Shown: positions 8,416 through 16,751 of the stretch, piece by piece
Position numbering within the stretch: the stretch's first letter is position 1
How the letters are laid out: each line of letters opens with the position of its first letter
Source: Asaia bogorensis
Lineage (GTDB): Bacteria; Pseudomonadota; Alphaproteobacteria; CACIAM-22H2
Assembly (NCBI GenBank): GCA_945901855.1
Contig: CAMDLT010000010.1
Coordinates: 34,692 to 98,691 of the forward strand
Length of the DNA: 64,000 nt
Reading direction: 5' to 3'
Made by a program: the position numbers and the translations under genes
Notes under the pieces: generated by a model
The model's database searches: none
Told to the model about the DNA's origin: nothing
Seen by the model: the letters and a program-made list of their open reading frames with translations, nothing else

Positions 8416-9921
8416 TCAGCGCAGCCGCGAAATGGCAAGGGCAAGTTCGGCCGCGCGCGCATTCGACGGTGCCACCAAAATGCCGGCCTGTTCGAGTTTG
8501 CGAACTTGGCTCGCCCGGTGCTGCGGGTCGAGATCGGTGCCGACCACGCAAGCCACCACTGCCGGGCGCTGATCGCCGACCGCCCCCACAACGCGGGCGG
8601 CAGCACCGGCCGGGTCCTCGTGTGCGCCGAAGCCGATCACGATGTCGATCAGCACGACTGCCACGCCCGATTCCTCGAGCGCTTGGGCAAGGGCCGCATC
8701 GCGCACGGTCGGATCGATCATTGGATGCGGGCGGCCGACCGTATATTCGTCGGCGCCGTAATCGACGAAGCTGTGGCCCGACGCAGGCTTGACGGGCAGA
8801 GCGCCCGGCACAGGCGCATTCGACCAGAATGCTTCGCCCGCTGCCCGCAGTACAAGCTGAGCTTCGGCGCAAAGCGTGCCGCCGCTGTAAACGCCGCGTA
8901 CCCAGCGGCGCGCCGGCGCAAGCTGCTCGCGCGCTTCGGCCGCTTTTGCATCGACATCGAAACCCGTTTCGACATTGTTGGCGCCTACCGCATCGGCCGC
9001 AGCGGCAGCCAAGGTCGGCGCAAAGCGCGCGTTGTCGGGCATGCCCGCGCCGTCCGCACCCAGAAAGCAGATCGTAAAACGCTTGGCGCTGAGGGCAACA
9101 CGCGCCAAAATCTTGGCCGCAACTGAAGCCGACGGCGGTTTAGACACGATGACGATGTGCGCGGTCGCTTCGTCCGCATCCAGCGCGTCGATGGCGGCCA
9201 GCATCGTAAGGCCACCAACTTTTTCCGACAGATCGCGCCCGCCCGTGCCGATGCCGTGCGATACGCCAGCCCCGCCGCGCGCGATCAGGCACGCGACTTC
9301 CTGCAAGCCCGTGCCCGCCGCCGCAACGATGCCGATAGCCCCTTGCGGAACTTGATTGGCGAATGCCAAAGGCGTTCCAGCGATCATCGCGGTGCCGCAA
9401 TCGGGCCCCATGACGAGCAACCCGCGCGCTTTGGCTTCGAGCTTCAGCGCGAGTTCATCTTCGATGGTCACATTGTCGGAAAAAATCATCGCATGCATGC
9501 CGCGCGCGAGCGCCTTGCGCGCTTCGGCCGCCGCAAATGCGCCGGGCACCGAGATCAGCGCCAAGCTGCCGCCGCCCAACTGGCGCACGGCCGCATCCAG
9601 CGAACGCGGACGCCGTTCCGCATGGCCGCGCGAGGCTTGTTTGGGACGCGCGAGCATCGCATCGCCTTCGTCGAGCGCTGCGCCAGCAGCCTCGGCACTG
9701 ACGGCCTTCACCGCCACGACCAGATCGTTGGCGCTGGCCGCTCTGCCCGTCGCGTCGAGCAGTCCCGCATCGTCCATGATACGAAGATTCGTGGGCGTGC
9801 CGATCATGAGCGCCGCCGACGTCACGCCCGGCAACGCGGACAGAGTTTGCGAGAGCCGCATGAGCGCGACAGAGTCGAGATAAAAACCCTTGCGCACGCG
9901 GTTGGCGACATTGCTCATCAT
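8416..9921 (-). CDS. FdrA/AllF-type acyl-CoA synthetase-like subunit of oxamate-type carbamoyltransferase
   Basis: 501 residues. The protein follows E. coli FdrA (AllF) closely from memory: KGFYLDSVALM near the start, FSDNVTIEDE near 147-156, VMGPDCGTAMIAGTPLAFAN at 170-189, a GTGGRDLS motif near 225-232 and TVGRPHPMIDP near 410. These are succinyl-CoA-synthetase-like ligase domains reused in carbamoyl transfer. It starts at 9921 with ATGA overlap of the DUF1116 gene. It ends about 50 residues before E. coli FdrA; the missing VNIGL-containing tail is instead at the start of the neighbouring DUF1116 protein. Expected to act with AllG and AllH; the natural substrate here is not proven. Confidence 0.85.
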   Translation of the reverse strand: MMSNVANRVRKGFYLDSVALMRLSQTLSALPGVTSAALMIGTPTNLRIMDDAGLLDATGRAASANDLVVAVKAVSAEAAGAALDEGDAMLARPKQASRGHAERRPRSLDAAVRQLGGGSLALISVPGAFAAAEARKALARGMHAMIFSDNVTIEDELALKLEAKARGLLVMGPDCGTAMIAGTPLAFANQVPQGAIGIVAAAGTGLQEVACLIARGGAGVSHGIGTGGRDLSEKVGGLTMLAAIDALDADEATAHIVIVSKPPSASVAAKILARVALSAKRFTICFLGADGAGMPDNARFAPTLAAAAADAVGANNVETGFDVDAKAAEAREQLAPARRWVRGVYSGGTLCAEAQLVLRAAGEAFWSNAPVPGALPVKPASGHSFVDYGADEYTVGRPHPMIDPTVRDAALAQALEESGVAVVLIDIVIGFGAHEDPAGAAARVVGAVGDQRPAVVACVVGTDLDPQHRASQVRKLEQAGILVAPSNARAAELALAISRLR

Positions 9922-11336
9922 GCAATCCCCATCGTCTTGGCAACCGCCGCCAGCGCATCGTCGAAACATTTGAGCGGCGCTTTGACGGTGCCGGCCCCGA
10001 CCTGCCCGATGCCGGGTTTGCGATGCGCAATGCCGGTGTTGATCGTCGGCGCGATGCCCGTTTCCACAACCTTGCGAATGTCGATGCCCACGGGCACGCC
10101 CGCAAAATCGAGTCCCGGAATGGTCCAGTCGGCGCTGCGTCCGACCGCGATATCCATCATCGCGCGCGTGATGTCGAGTGCGTCGGACGCGGAACCCGCC
10201 CCAACGAACCCCGCGACGGCAGGCGAAGCCGCCATCGCGAAACCGCCGAGCCCCACCGTTTCCACGATCGCGCTGTCGCCGATGTCGGGATTTGCGTCGG
10301 CCGCCGAATAGCCCGCAAAATAGAGCCCGGTGGGCTGTTCGACGGGCGCCACGAACCAGCGCTCCCCCGTTGCCGCCACGCGAATGCCGAACTCGGTGCC
10401 GTTGCGGCACATGGCGGTCACGATCGTTGCGTTGGCAATGCCCTTGGCGGGATCGGCGATCGCCTTGCCCATCGCCATGGCGACGTTCAAAAAGAACTGG
10501 TCGTTGCCGCCGATAAACTCGAATACGCCGCCAAGTTTGTCCGCATCCGGTATCGCGCGCGCCAAGTGCGGCGCCATCGCGCGCACGAACAGGCTTGTGC
10601 ACGCGACATTTCGCTGGTGCATCTCGTCGCCCATCGTAAGACCGCGCGCGACGATGTTTTTGAGACCGAGCCCGCCCGAAAGCTTGAGCGCTGCCGCCAT
10701 CGCCGGTGCCAAATCGCTCTCGAGCCAGCGCAACCGCTTCAGCACGCCCGCATCGTTGCCGCCAAAGCGCATGACCTTGCCAAGGCCCTCGTTGAGCGTG
10801 CAGTAGGCTCGGTTGCCGAAGGTGCGATTTTCGACCACCATCACGGGCATCGAGCGCGTGATCATGCCGGTCATCGGGCCAACCGCGCCAAGTTGATGGT
10901 TGGGAACGAACTTGATCGCGCCCGACGCCGCAAGTTTGTCGGCAGCCTCAAGGTCGCTCGCCCAGCCTTCCAGCACGATGGCCCCTTGAATGGCGCCGCG
11001 CAGCGGCCCGCACATTTGCGGCCAGTCGATGGGCGGGCCTGCATGCCCGATCATCCGGTCTTCGAGCCCGTTCAGCACTTCGCCCGCCGGGCGCACATCG
11101 ACCAGCACCGGATCGGCGGTCAAAAAGCGCTTGAGCGCTGCATCGTTGGCGGCCTCGATCGCGGGCAAGCCGTCGAGCTTGGCGAGCAGCGCCGCCAAAA
11201 CGGCATCGCCGCGCGCGGGCGGTTGCCAATCGAGATCGACGACGGGAACGGCGGCAGCGGCGAGTTCGCGGGCAAAACTTTCGAGCCCGATATTGACCAC
11301 CTTCAAAGGGGTCTTGAGCAACGAATCGACGGTCAT
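9918..11336 (-). CDS. DUF1116 protein, YlbE/AllG-type subunit of oxamate-type carbamoyltransferase
   Basis: 472 residues from the ATG at 11336. Core motifs of DUF1116 are present: HAGPPIDW, GAVGPMTGMITRSMP, NEGLGKVMRFG, MGDEMHQRNVA and a C-terminal NTGIAHRKPGIGQVGAGTV. In E. coli this protein (YlbE, AllG) is one of three subunits of oxamate transcarbamylase. Residues about 9-55 (LKVVNIGLESF...) resemble the C-terminal end of E. coli FdrA rather than the start of E. coli YlbE, so the boundary between the two subunits is shifted. It heads a minus-strand unit with the AllF-type and Hsp70-like genes, divergent from the nitroreductase gene across 112 bases. Confidence 0.85.
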   Translation of the reverse strand: MTVDSLLKTPLKVVNIGLESFARELAAAAVPVVDLDWQPPARGDAVLAALLAKLDGLPAIEAANDAALKRFLTADPVLVDVRPAGEVLNGLEDRMIGHAGPPIDWPQMCGPLRGAIQGAIVLEGWASDLEAADKLAASGAIKFVPNHQLGAVGPMTGMITRSMPVMVVENRTFGNRAYCTLNEGLGKVMRFGGNDAGVLKRLRWLESDLAPAMAAALKLSGGLGLKNIVARGLTMGDEMHQRNVACTSLFVRAMAPHLARAIPDADKLGGVFEFIGGNDQFFLNVAMAMGKAIADPAKGIANATIVTAMCRNGTEFGIRVAATGERWFVAPVEQPTGLYFAGYSAADANPDIGDSAIVETVGLGGFAMAASPAVAGFVGAGSASDALDITRAMMDIAVGRSADWTIPGLDFAGVPVGIDIRKVVETGIAPTINTGIAHRKPGIGQVGAGTVKAPLKCFDDALAAVAKTMGIA

Positions 11337-11448
11337 TTTCAGGGTCCTAAAACGGAGGCGCGCGACTAAACCCCGCCTTCGTTGCTTTTGCAAGCCGCCT
11401 GCGGCATTTCCCGATACGTTCCGCGCGTTTCGCTGCTAGGCTAGTGAA

Positions 11449-12288
11449 ATGACGGATTCCAGAACCAAGTTGGCTGCCGCCCTTGCCGAGCGCTTCGGCG
11501 AAGAGTTTGCGATCCCGCATGTCGCAGGCGGGGTTGCGGGCTTGGCCCAAATGGCCGACCACCGCTCGATGCGCGCCTATGCCGACACGCCTGTCCCTGC
11601 AGATCTTGTGCGACTGCTATGCGCGGTCGCCCTCAGCGCGCCCACCAAAAGCGATTTGCAGCAGGCGGATATTTTGGTGGTCGAAGACAAAACCACGCGC
11701 GCAATGCTCGACCTTTATTGCGGCGAGAATCCGTGGGTCGGTGCGGCGCCGGTATTTTTGGTCTTCTTGGCCAACAACCGCCGTCAGCAGCGCATCCATA
11801 CGCTGCGCGGCCGCGAATTTGCCAACGACCATCTCGACGCGTTTTTCAACGCGGCCGTCGACGCGGGCATTGCCCTCGCCGCATTCGTGGCCGCCGCCGA
11901 CTTGGCGGGGCTAGGGACTTGCCCGATTTCGGCCATCCGCAATCGCGCGGAAGATGTAGCAGAACTTTTAGGTCTGCCAGCGCGCGTCTTTCCGGTCGCG
12001 GGGTTGTGCGTGGGCTGGCCCAAACATACAGGGAGCATCTCGCCGCGGTTGCCGACGAGCTTGCGCGTCCACAAAGACCGCTATGACGAGGGCGACCTGG
12101 ACGGCGCCATTGCGGCATACGATGCAAGACGCAACCGCACGCGCCCCTATGCCACTCAACGCGACGAGAGGCGCTTTGGCCATCAGGAACCCTATGGCTG
12201 GTCCGAAGACAAAGCGCGCCAATACGCCGCATTGGAACGCGGCGATTTTAGCGCGTATATAACCAAGCTTGGTTTCAAACTGGATTGA
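11449..12288 (+). CDS. Nitroreductase-family FMN oxidoreductase
   Basis: 279 residues. Features are the DHRSMRAYAD segment near residues 37-46 (FMN phosphate contact), SAPTKSDLQ near 62-70, a middle FNAAVDAGIALAAFVAAAD helix and GLCVGWP near 188, which fit the NfsA/Frp-type branch of NAD(P)H-dependent nitroreductases. Such enzymes are cytoplasmic homodimers that reduce flavins, nitroaromatics or quinones. It is the first gene of a plus-strand pair, four bases before the oxygenase-like gene, and is divergent from the AllG-type gene. A tie to the catabolic block to its left is possible but unsupported. Confidence 0.85.
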   Translation: MTDSRTKLAAALAERFGEEFAIPHVAGGVAGLAQMADHRSMRAYADTPVPADLVRLLCAVALSAPTKSDLQQADILVVEDKTTRAMLDLYCGENPWVGAAPVFLVFLANNRRQQRIHTLRGREFANDHLDAFFNAAVDAGIALAAFVAAADLAGLGTCPISAIRNRAEDVAELLGLPARVFPVAGLCVGWPKHTGSISPRLPTSLRVHKDRYDEGDLDGAIAAYDARRNRTRPYATQRDERRFGHQEPYGWSEDKARQYAALERGDFSAYITKLGFKLD

Positions 12289-12292
12289 TCCC

Positions 12293-12955
12293 ATGATGGC
12301 AACGCACGCCCTCGACTCGCTGTTCGATTTTTCGGCTCTCGCCGCAACGCCGCTTTCAAGCGATCCGTTCGCGCATGCGGTAGTGCCCAAGTTCGTCCGG
12401 CCTGCGGCAGTGGATCGTATCGATGCGGACTGGCCCAAAATCGGCAAACCGGGCGCGTTTCCAACATCGTCGATAACGCTTAAAGGGGCTGCAAGCGAGC
12501 TTGTCTCGGCTCTCGAAAGCCCGGGTTTCTGCGCGCCGATCGAGGCCAAGCTCGGCATAGCGCTCGCCCACCTGCCGACCATGATCACGTTTCGCGACCG
12601 CTGTCGGGCGCGCGATGGACAGATCCACACGGACTCAGTAACGAAGGTCGTAACGCTGCTGCTTTACTTGAACAAACCGACGGGCGGCTGGCAGGACCAA
12701 GGCGGCAAGTTGCGCTTGCTGCGCGGCCCCGAAAGCCTCGACAACTACACGGCCGAGATCGAACCCGTCGACGGCACAATGTTGATCTTCAAATGCACGC
12801 GCGATGCATGGCACGGCCATGCCAGCTACGAAGGTCCGCGCCACGTCCTGCAGATGAACTGGATGGTCGACGAAGCGACCAAACAGCGCGAAGAAGGCCG
12901 CCACAAAGTCTCGGCATTTTTGAAGAAACTGAATCCGTTCGGCGAATCACACTAA
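12293..12955 (+). CDS. 2-oxoglutarate/Fe(II)-dependent oxygenase-like protein
   Basis: 220 residues from the ATG at 12293, four bases after the nitroreductase stop; a second ATG follows at once. The sequence has the facial-triad arrangement of Fe(II)/2-oxoglutarate enzymes: H112-x-D114 in GQIHTDS, a distal histidine in AWHGH (H174 or H176), and R183 nearby to bind 2-oxoglutarate. A strand-rich region links them, as in a double-stranded beta helix. Substrate is unknown; comparable proteins occur in polysaccharide and prolyl hydroxylase-like groups. There is no signal peptide, so it is cytoplasmic. Likely co-transcribed with the nitroreductase. Confidence 0.7.
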   Translation: MMATHALDSLFDFSALAATPLSSDPFAHAVVPKFVRPAAVDRIDADWPKIGKPGAFPTSSITLKGAASELVSALESPGFCAPIEAKLGIALAHLPTMITFRDRCRARDGQIHTDSVTKVVTLLLYLNKPTGGWQDQGGKLRLLRGPESLDNYTAEIEPVDGTMLIFKCTRDAWHGHASYEGPRHVLQMNWMVDEATKQREEGRHKVSAFLKKLNPFGESH

Positions 12956-13073
12956 CTGTTTGTGAAAAATTTGGGCTTACGCGGCTTTCGTTTCTACGGC
13001 TCGAAACCTCAGATCGAGCAAAAACGGGAGGCGACAAAAGTTTGGATTAAACGTTGGTACAATCGTTTCGAAA

Positions 13074-13886
13074 ATGCGCGGCAAGCGCGACGCGCTCGAT
13101 CGAGCGCAAGCGACTATCGAATTCAAACTCGACGGCACGATTCTGGCGGCGAACAAAAACTTTCTCGATATGCAGGGCTATTCGCTGGTGGAGGTTCAAG
13201 GCAAACATCACAGCATGTTTGTCGATCAGGCCGAGCGAAGCGCGCCTGCCGATGCCGATTTTTGGGCCAAGCTCGATCGCGGCGAATTCCAGTCGGCCGA
13301 ATATATCGGCGATATTCATCGCAGCGGCCAGCATCTGTTGGCGATCGTCAACGACGTGCTCGACCTGTCGCGGATCGAACATGACGCTTTTTCGGTCGAA
13401 TGCGCGTCGCAAAGCGCCCAGAGCATCTTTGCCAGCGCTGCCGAACTTGTCCGTCCGCTTGCGCAGGACAAAGCGTTGGACATCAAGCTCGCCACACCGG
13501 CGGACGATGCGCGCGCAACGCGCCAGTGCCTGCTGGATCTGCTGTCGAACGCGGTCAAGTTCTCGCCCGCGCACGACCGCATCGATGTCGAGATACGGCG
13601 CGACGGCATGCATGTCGCGTTTGTCGTTCGCGACTACGGACCGGGCATGGCGCCTTCCGCACTTGTCCAGGTGGGCGAACCGTTCATGCGCGTCAACAAC
13701 CCGAAAGTCTCCAGCCACGAAGGAACGGGTCTGGGGTTTTTCATCCTGGTGAAACTCGCCGCCATGCAAGGCAGCCGCTTCGAGATTTGCAATGCGTCGA
13801 TACCTGGGAGCGGCGCGCGCGCAATGCTATGGTTGCCGCTTTCCGAAACCGCCAAGACCGTCCAAGCGGTCGGCGAAACCGTATAA
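13074..13886 (+). CDS. PAS-histidine-kinase-like ATPase lacking the phospho-acceptor H-box (internal in-frame deletion)
   Basis: 270 residues. Residues 15-77 are the first half of an MCP-type PAS domain (IEFKLDGTILAANKNF, GEFQSAEY). At about 78 the sequence jumps into the second helix of a HisKA domain (DIHRSGQHLLAIVNDVLDLSRIE, 80-102). The second half of PAS and the first HisKA helix with the phosphorylated histidine are both missing. The ATPase domain looks complete: N-box LLSNAVKFSP 156-165, DYGPGM 187-192, GTGLGF 217-222. It therefore could bind ATP but has no normal acceptor histidine. No response regulator lies next to it. It may be a decaying kinase or a fixed variant; the frame is open throughout. 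Confidence 0.75.
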   Translation: MRGKRDALDRAQATIEFKLDGTILAANKNFLDMQGYSLVEVQGKHHSMFVDQAERSAPADADFWAKLDRGEFQSAEYIGDIHRSGQHLLAIVNDVLDLSRIEHDAFSVECASQSAQSIFASAAELVRPLAQDKALDIKLATPADDARATRQCLLDLLSNAVKFSPAHDRIDVEIRRDGMHVAFVVRDYGPGMAPSALVQVGEPFMRVNNPKVSSHEGTGLGFFILVKLAAMQGSRFEICNASIPGSGARAMLWLPLSETAKTVQAVGETV

Positions 13887-13890
13887 CGCG

Positions 13891-14397
13891 TTACGCCTCG
13901 CCCATCGGCTCCAGGCACGCGGCGGCCACGGCTTCGGCAGGGTCTTTGCCGCCCCACACGACATATTGGAACGCCGGGTAGAAGCGCTCGCACTCGGTCA
14001 GCGCCACGTCGACAATGTCTTCGATTTGCTCGACCGTTGCCCCGCGTGCCCCGCGCAACGGCACGACATGGCGGAAAGTCGGCAAATTTTCTTCGCCCGA
14101 GAGATCGAAATGGCCCAGCCACAAACGTTCGTTGATCAGCGCTAGCAATTCCATAACCACACCGCGACGATGGCGCGGCAAGCGCAGATCTAGTCCGCAG
14201 GCAAAATGCAGCGCACTCATATCCTCGTTCCAGGCGAAAAACGCGCGATAATCGCACCAGCGACCCGGCACTTGGGCAACCAGTTCGTCATCGGCCGCGC
14301 GTTCGAACGGCCATTCGTTGGAGGTCACGATTTCTTCGATAATATCCAGCGGGTTGACGGCTTTTTCGGAAGTCTGGTGTACCGAGACGTCGGCCAT
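13891..14397 (-). CDS. YbjN domain-containing protein
   Basis: 168 residues from the ATG at 14397. The N-terminal NPLDIIEEIV helix, the central WNEDMSALHFACGLD region and LLALINERLWLGHFDL near residues 90-105 match YbjN-fold proteins, which resemble type III secretion chaperones and are linked to stress and motility phenotypes in some bacteria. There is no signal or membrane segment. It converges on the kinase-like gene with four bases between stops and is separated from ubiK by 194 bases that hold no gene. Molecular role unknown. Confidence 0.75.
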   Translation of the reverse strand: MADVSVHQTSEKAVNPLDIIEEIVTSNEWPFERAADDELVAQVPGRWCDYRAFFAWNEDMSALHFACGLDLRLPRHRRGVVMELLALINERLWLGHFDLSGEENLPTFRHVVPLRGARGATVEQIEDIVDVALTECERFYPAFQYVVWGGKDPAEAVAAACLEPMGEA

Positions 14398-14591
14398 GCC
14401 GGGGCGCTCCTGGGGGACGCTGGGTCTACTACAACGATTCCCAACCAGTCTTGGCCCGAAGGTTGCGACTCGGCGAAGGAACACAAGACTTAGGGTGCCA
14501 AAGCCGAGTCAAGGGAGCAACGAAATTTCGCAGTTACCCCCAATATATCGAGGGCGGCAGTCCCTACCGCCCCCAAATAACCGAAAAACAG

Positions 14592-14867
14592 CTAGTCAGA
14601 CACGTGCGGCGCGCCCTTCAACATATTGAGTTCGACCGTCAATGTCTCGAGCCGTGCGGCGAGGCGCTCGTTTTCAAGGCGCGCATTCACAGCCATTTCC
14701 TTGACGGCTTCGAATTCCTCGCGGGCCACTAAGTTCTGGCTTTGCAGCCAGCGCTCGAGCACGAGGCGCGCTTGCGCGTCGATTTCCTGGCGCAAGGCGC
14801 CAAAGGCGGACAAAGCGCCCGTTGCGGCGCGCGAAAGATCGTCGAGAATCCGATTGTCGGTTTGCAT
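14592..14867 (-). CDS. ubiK: Ubiquinone biosynthesis accessory factor UbiK (BMFP/YqiC family)
   Basis: 91 residues from the ATG at 14867. The N-terminal half (MQTDNRILDDLSRAATGALS) is an amphipathic helix and the C-terminal half is a coiled coil with many Glu, Arg and Leu residues (about 50-85), the normal plan for UbiK. UbiK works with UbiJ in the soluble Ubi complex that performs the late steps of ubiquinone synthesis and binds lipids. The gene is divergent from hldD across 102 bases. The upstream extension of the open frame to 15113 lies inside hldD and is not used. Confidence 0.85.
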   Translation of the reverse strand: MQTDNRILDDLSRAATGALSAFGALRQEIDAQARLVLERWLQSQNLVAREEFEAVKEMAVNARLENERLAARLETLTVELNMLKGAPHVSD

Positions 14868-14969
14868 GGATACAGTATGGCCTTTCAGGCAGTGCTGTTG
14901 CAACGGCACAAGCGATGCTCCTATAACCGCCTTCTGGCGCTTGAAGCGTGCCCAAGGGATTAAACTGCA

Positions 14970-15959
14970 ATGATCGTTGTAACGGGCGGGGCTGGCTTTA
15001 TCGGCGCCAATTTGCTGGCCGGGCTCGACCGCGAAAAAGCGCCGCAGTTGGTATGCGTCGATCGCCTGGGGCGCGGCGACAAATGGCGCAACATTGCCAA
15101 GCGCAATTTGCACGACCTTGTGCGCCCGGAAGATCTGCCGGCCTTTCTAGCGGCGAACAAAGGCCGGATCGAAACGGTCTTCCATATGGGCGCCAATTCC
15201 AGCACGACCGAAACCGACGTCGACGAGATCGTGCGCAGCAACGTGCGCGCCACGCTCGATTTGTGGGACTGGTGTGCGGCCAACGGTGCGGCCTTCATCT
15301 ATGCCTCGTCGGCGGCGACGTATGGCGGCGGCGAACACGGCTTCGTCGACGATCCCGCACCCGCAGCATTGGCCAAGCTAGCCCCTTTGAACCCGTACGG
15401 CTGGTCCAAGCACATGGTCGATCGGCGCATCGCAGCGACGCTGGCCGATCCCAAAGCCAAAAAGCCGCGCCAGCATGTGGGCCTCAAATTCTTCAACGTC
15501 TACGGGCCCAACGAATACCACAAAGACGCGCAACGCTCAGTCGTGCACCAAATTTACCCGGCTGCTGTGGCGGGCGAAGCGTTCCCGCTGTTCCGCTCGC
15601 ACAAACCAGGTATTCAGGACGGCGGACAGAAGCGCGATTTCATCTGGGTCGGCGATACGGTCGATGCGATGCTGTGGTTCAGCGCCAACCCGCAGATATC
15701 CGGGCTCTTCAACATGGGAACCGGCAAGGCGCGCAGCTTTCTCGATCTTGCCGCCGGCGTCTATGCCGCCGTCGGGCGCGCGCCGCAGATCGCCTGGCGC
15801 GACACGCCCGAGACGATGCGCGACAAATACCAGTATCTGACACAGGCCCAGACCGTTCGCCTGCGCGAAGCCGGCTACACGAAACCATTCACCGAGCTCG
15901 AAGAAGGGATCAGGCGCTACGTGCGCGACTATCTTTCGGCCGCAGATCCGTATCTCTAG
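14970..15959 (+). CDS. hldD: ADP-L-glycero-D-manno-heptose 6-epimerase
   Basis: 329 residues. An extended short-chain dehydrogenase fold with the NAD(P) motif GGAGFIGAN at 6-14, an FHMGANSSTTE segment near 72-82, and the catalytic Tyr-Lys pair in NPYGWSKHM near 142-150. These and the FNVYGPNEYHKDAQRS stretch are diagnostic for HldD (RfaD, GmhD). The enzyme inverts C6 of ADP-heptose, giving the sugar used in the lipopolysaccharide inner core. It heads a tight plus-strand operon: its TAG is followed directly by the lgt ATG at 15960. Its presence implies a Gram-negative cell with heptose-containing LPS. Confidence 0.95.
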   Translation: MIVVTGGAGFIGANLLAGLDREKAPQLVCVDRLGRGDKWRNIAKRNLHDLVRPEDLPAFLAANKGRIETVFHMGANSSTTETDVDEIVRSNVRATLDLWDWCAANGAAFIYASSAATYGGGEHGFVDDPAPAALAKLAPLNPYGWSKHMVDRRIAATLADPKAKKPRQHVGLKFFNVYGPNEYHKDAQRSVVHQIYPAAVAGEAFPLFRSHKPGIQDGGQKRDFIWVGDTVDAMLWFSANPQISGLFNMGTGKARSFLDLAAGVYAAVGRAPQIAWRDTPETMRDKYQYLTQAQTVRLREAGYTKPFTELEEGIRRYVRDYLSAADPYL

Positions 15960-16751
15960 ATGGCGATCGCATTTCCCGCCATCGACCCTATCGCACTCGA
16001 AATCGGGCCTATCGTCGTGCGCTGGTACGCGCTCGCCTACATTGCCGGGATTTTGGGCGGATGGCGCTACGCGGCCGGTCTCAATAGCGGCAGATTGAAT
16101 GTCATGTCGCGCGAGCAACTCGACGATTTCGTTGTCTGGGTGACGTTCGGCATCATTCTGGGGGGACGGCTCGGCTACGTGCTGTTCTACAAACCAGCGT
16201 ACTATCTCGGCGAGCCGCTCGAGGCCCTGATGCTATGGCGCGGCGGCATGAGTTTCCATGGCGGGCTGCTGGGCGTGGGGATCGCGATCGCGCTATTCGC
16301 GCGTCGCAACGCCCTCGATTTGTTTCGGGTGGGCGATCTGGTGACGGCGGTTGTGCCGATCGGGTTGTTTTTCGGGCGCATCGCCAATTTCATCAACGGC
16401 GAGCTCTATGGGCGCACGGCACCCGACATTGCGTGGGCGATGGTGTTTCCGCATGGCGGGCCCGAGCCGCGCCACCCGAGCCAGCTTTACCAGGCCGGCC
16501 TCGAAGGGCTGGCACTGCTGGCGCTGACCTTCGTTCTGTTGCGCAGACCTAGCTGGCGCGAGGCGCCGGGCGCCATCGCGGGCGCGTTCTTGGCGGGTTA
16601 CGGGCTCGCGCGGATCGCGGGCGAGATGTTCCGCGAACCCGACGCGCATCTAGGCTACCTGCTGGGCCCGCTGACGATGGGCATGCTTCTATCGGTGCCG
16701 ATGATCGCCGCCGGGCTGTGGTTGATCGCGACGGCCCGCGCGCGCGCGTGA
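15960..16751 (+). CDS. lgt: Prolipoprotein diacylglyceryl transferase
   Basis: 263 residues with about seven hydrophobic segments. Typical Lgt landmarks are VRWYALAYIAGI near the N-terminus, the MSFHGGLLG motif near residues 97-105, and the RIANFINGELYGR signature near 140-152. The inner-membrane enzyme moves a diacylglyceryl group from phosphatidylglycerol to the lipobox cysteine of prolipoproteins, which fits the many lipoproteins coded in this window. The start abuts the hldD stop with no spacer, and the stop overlaps the next gene by GTGA at 16748-16751. lspA, the next enzyme of the pathway, is at 55517. Confidence 0.95.
   Translation: MAIAFPAIDPIALEIGPIVVRWYALAYIAGILGGWRYAAGLNSGRLNVMSREQLDDFVVWVTFGIILGGRLGYVLFYKPAYYLGEPLEALMLWRGGMSFHGGLLGVGIAIALFARRNALDLFRVGDLVTAVVPIGLFFGRIANFINGELYGRTAPDIAWAMVFPHGGPEPRHPSQLYQAGLEGLALLALTFVLLRRPSWREAPGAIAGAFLAGYGLARIAGEMFREPDAHLGYLLGPLTMGMLLSVPMIAAGLWLIATARARA

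Noticed and set aside
14398..14591. Gene or terminator between the YbjN gene and ubiK
   Set aside because: The 194 bases contain only a short GGGCGG/CCGCCC pair without a T-run and no convincing frame.
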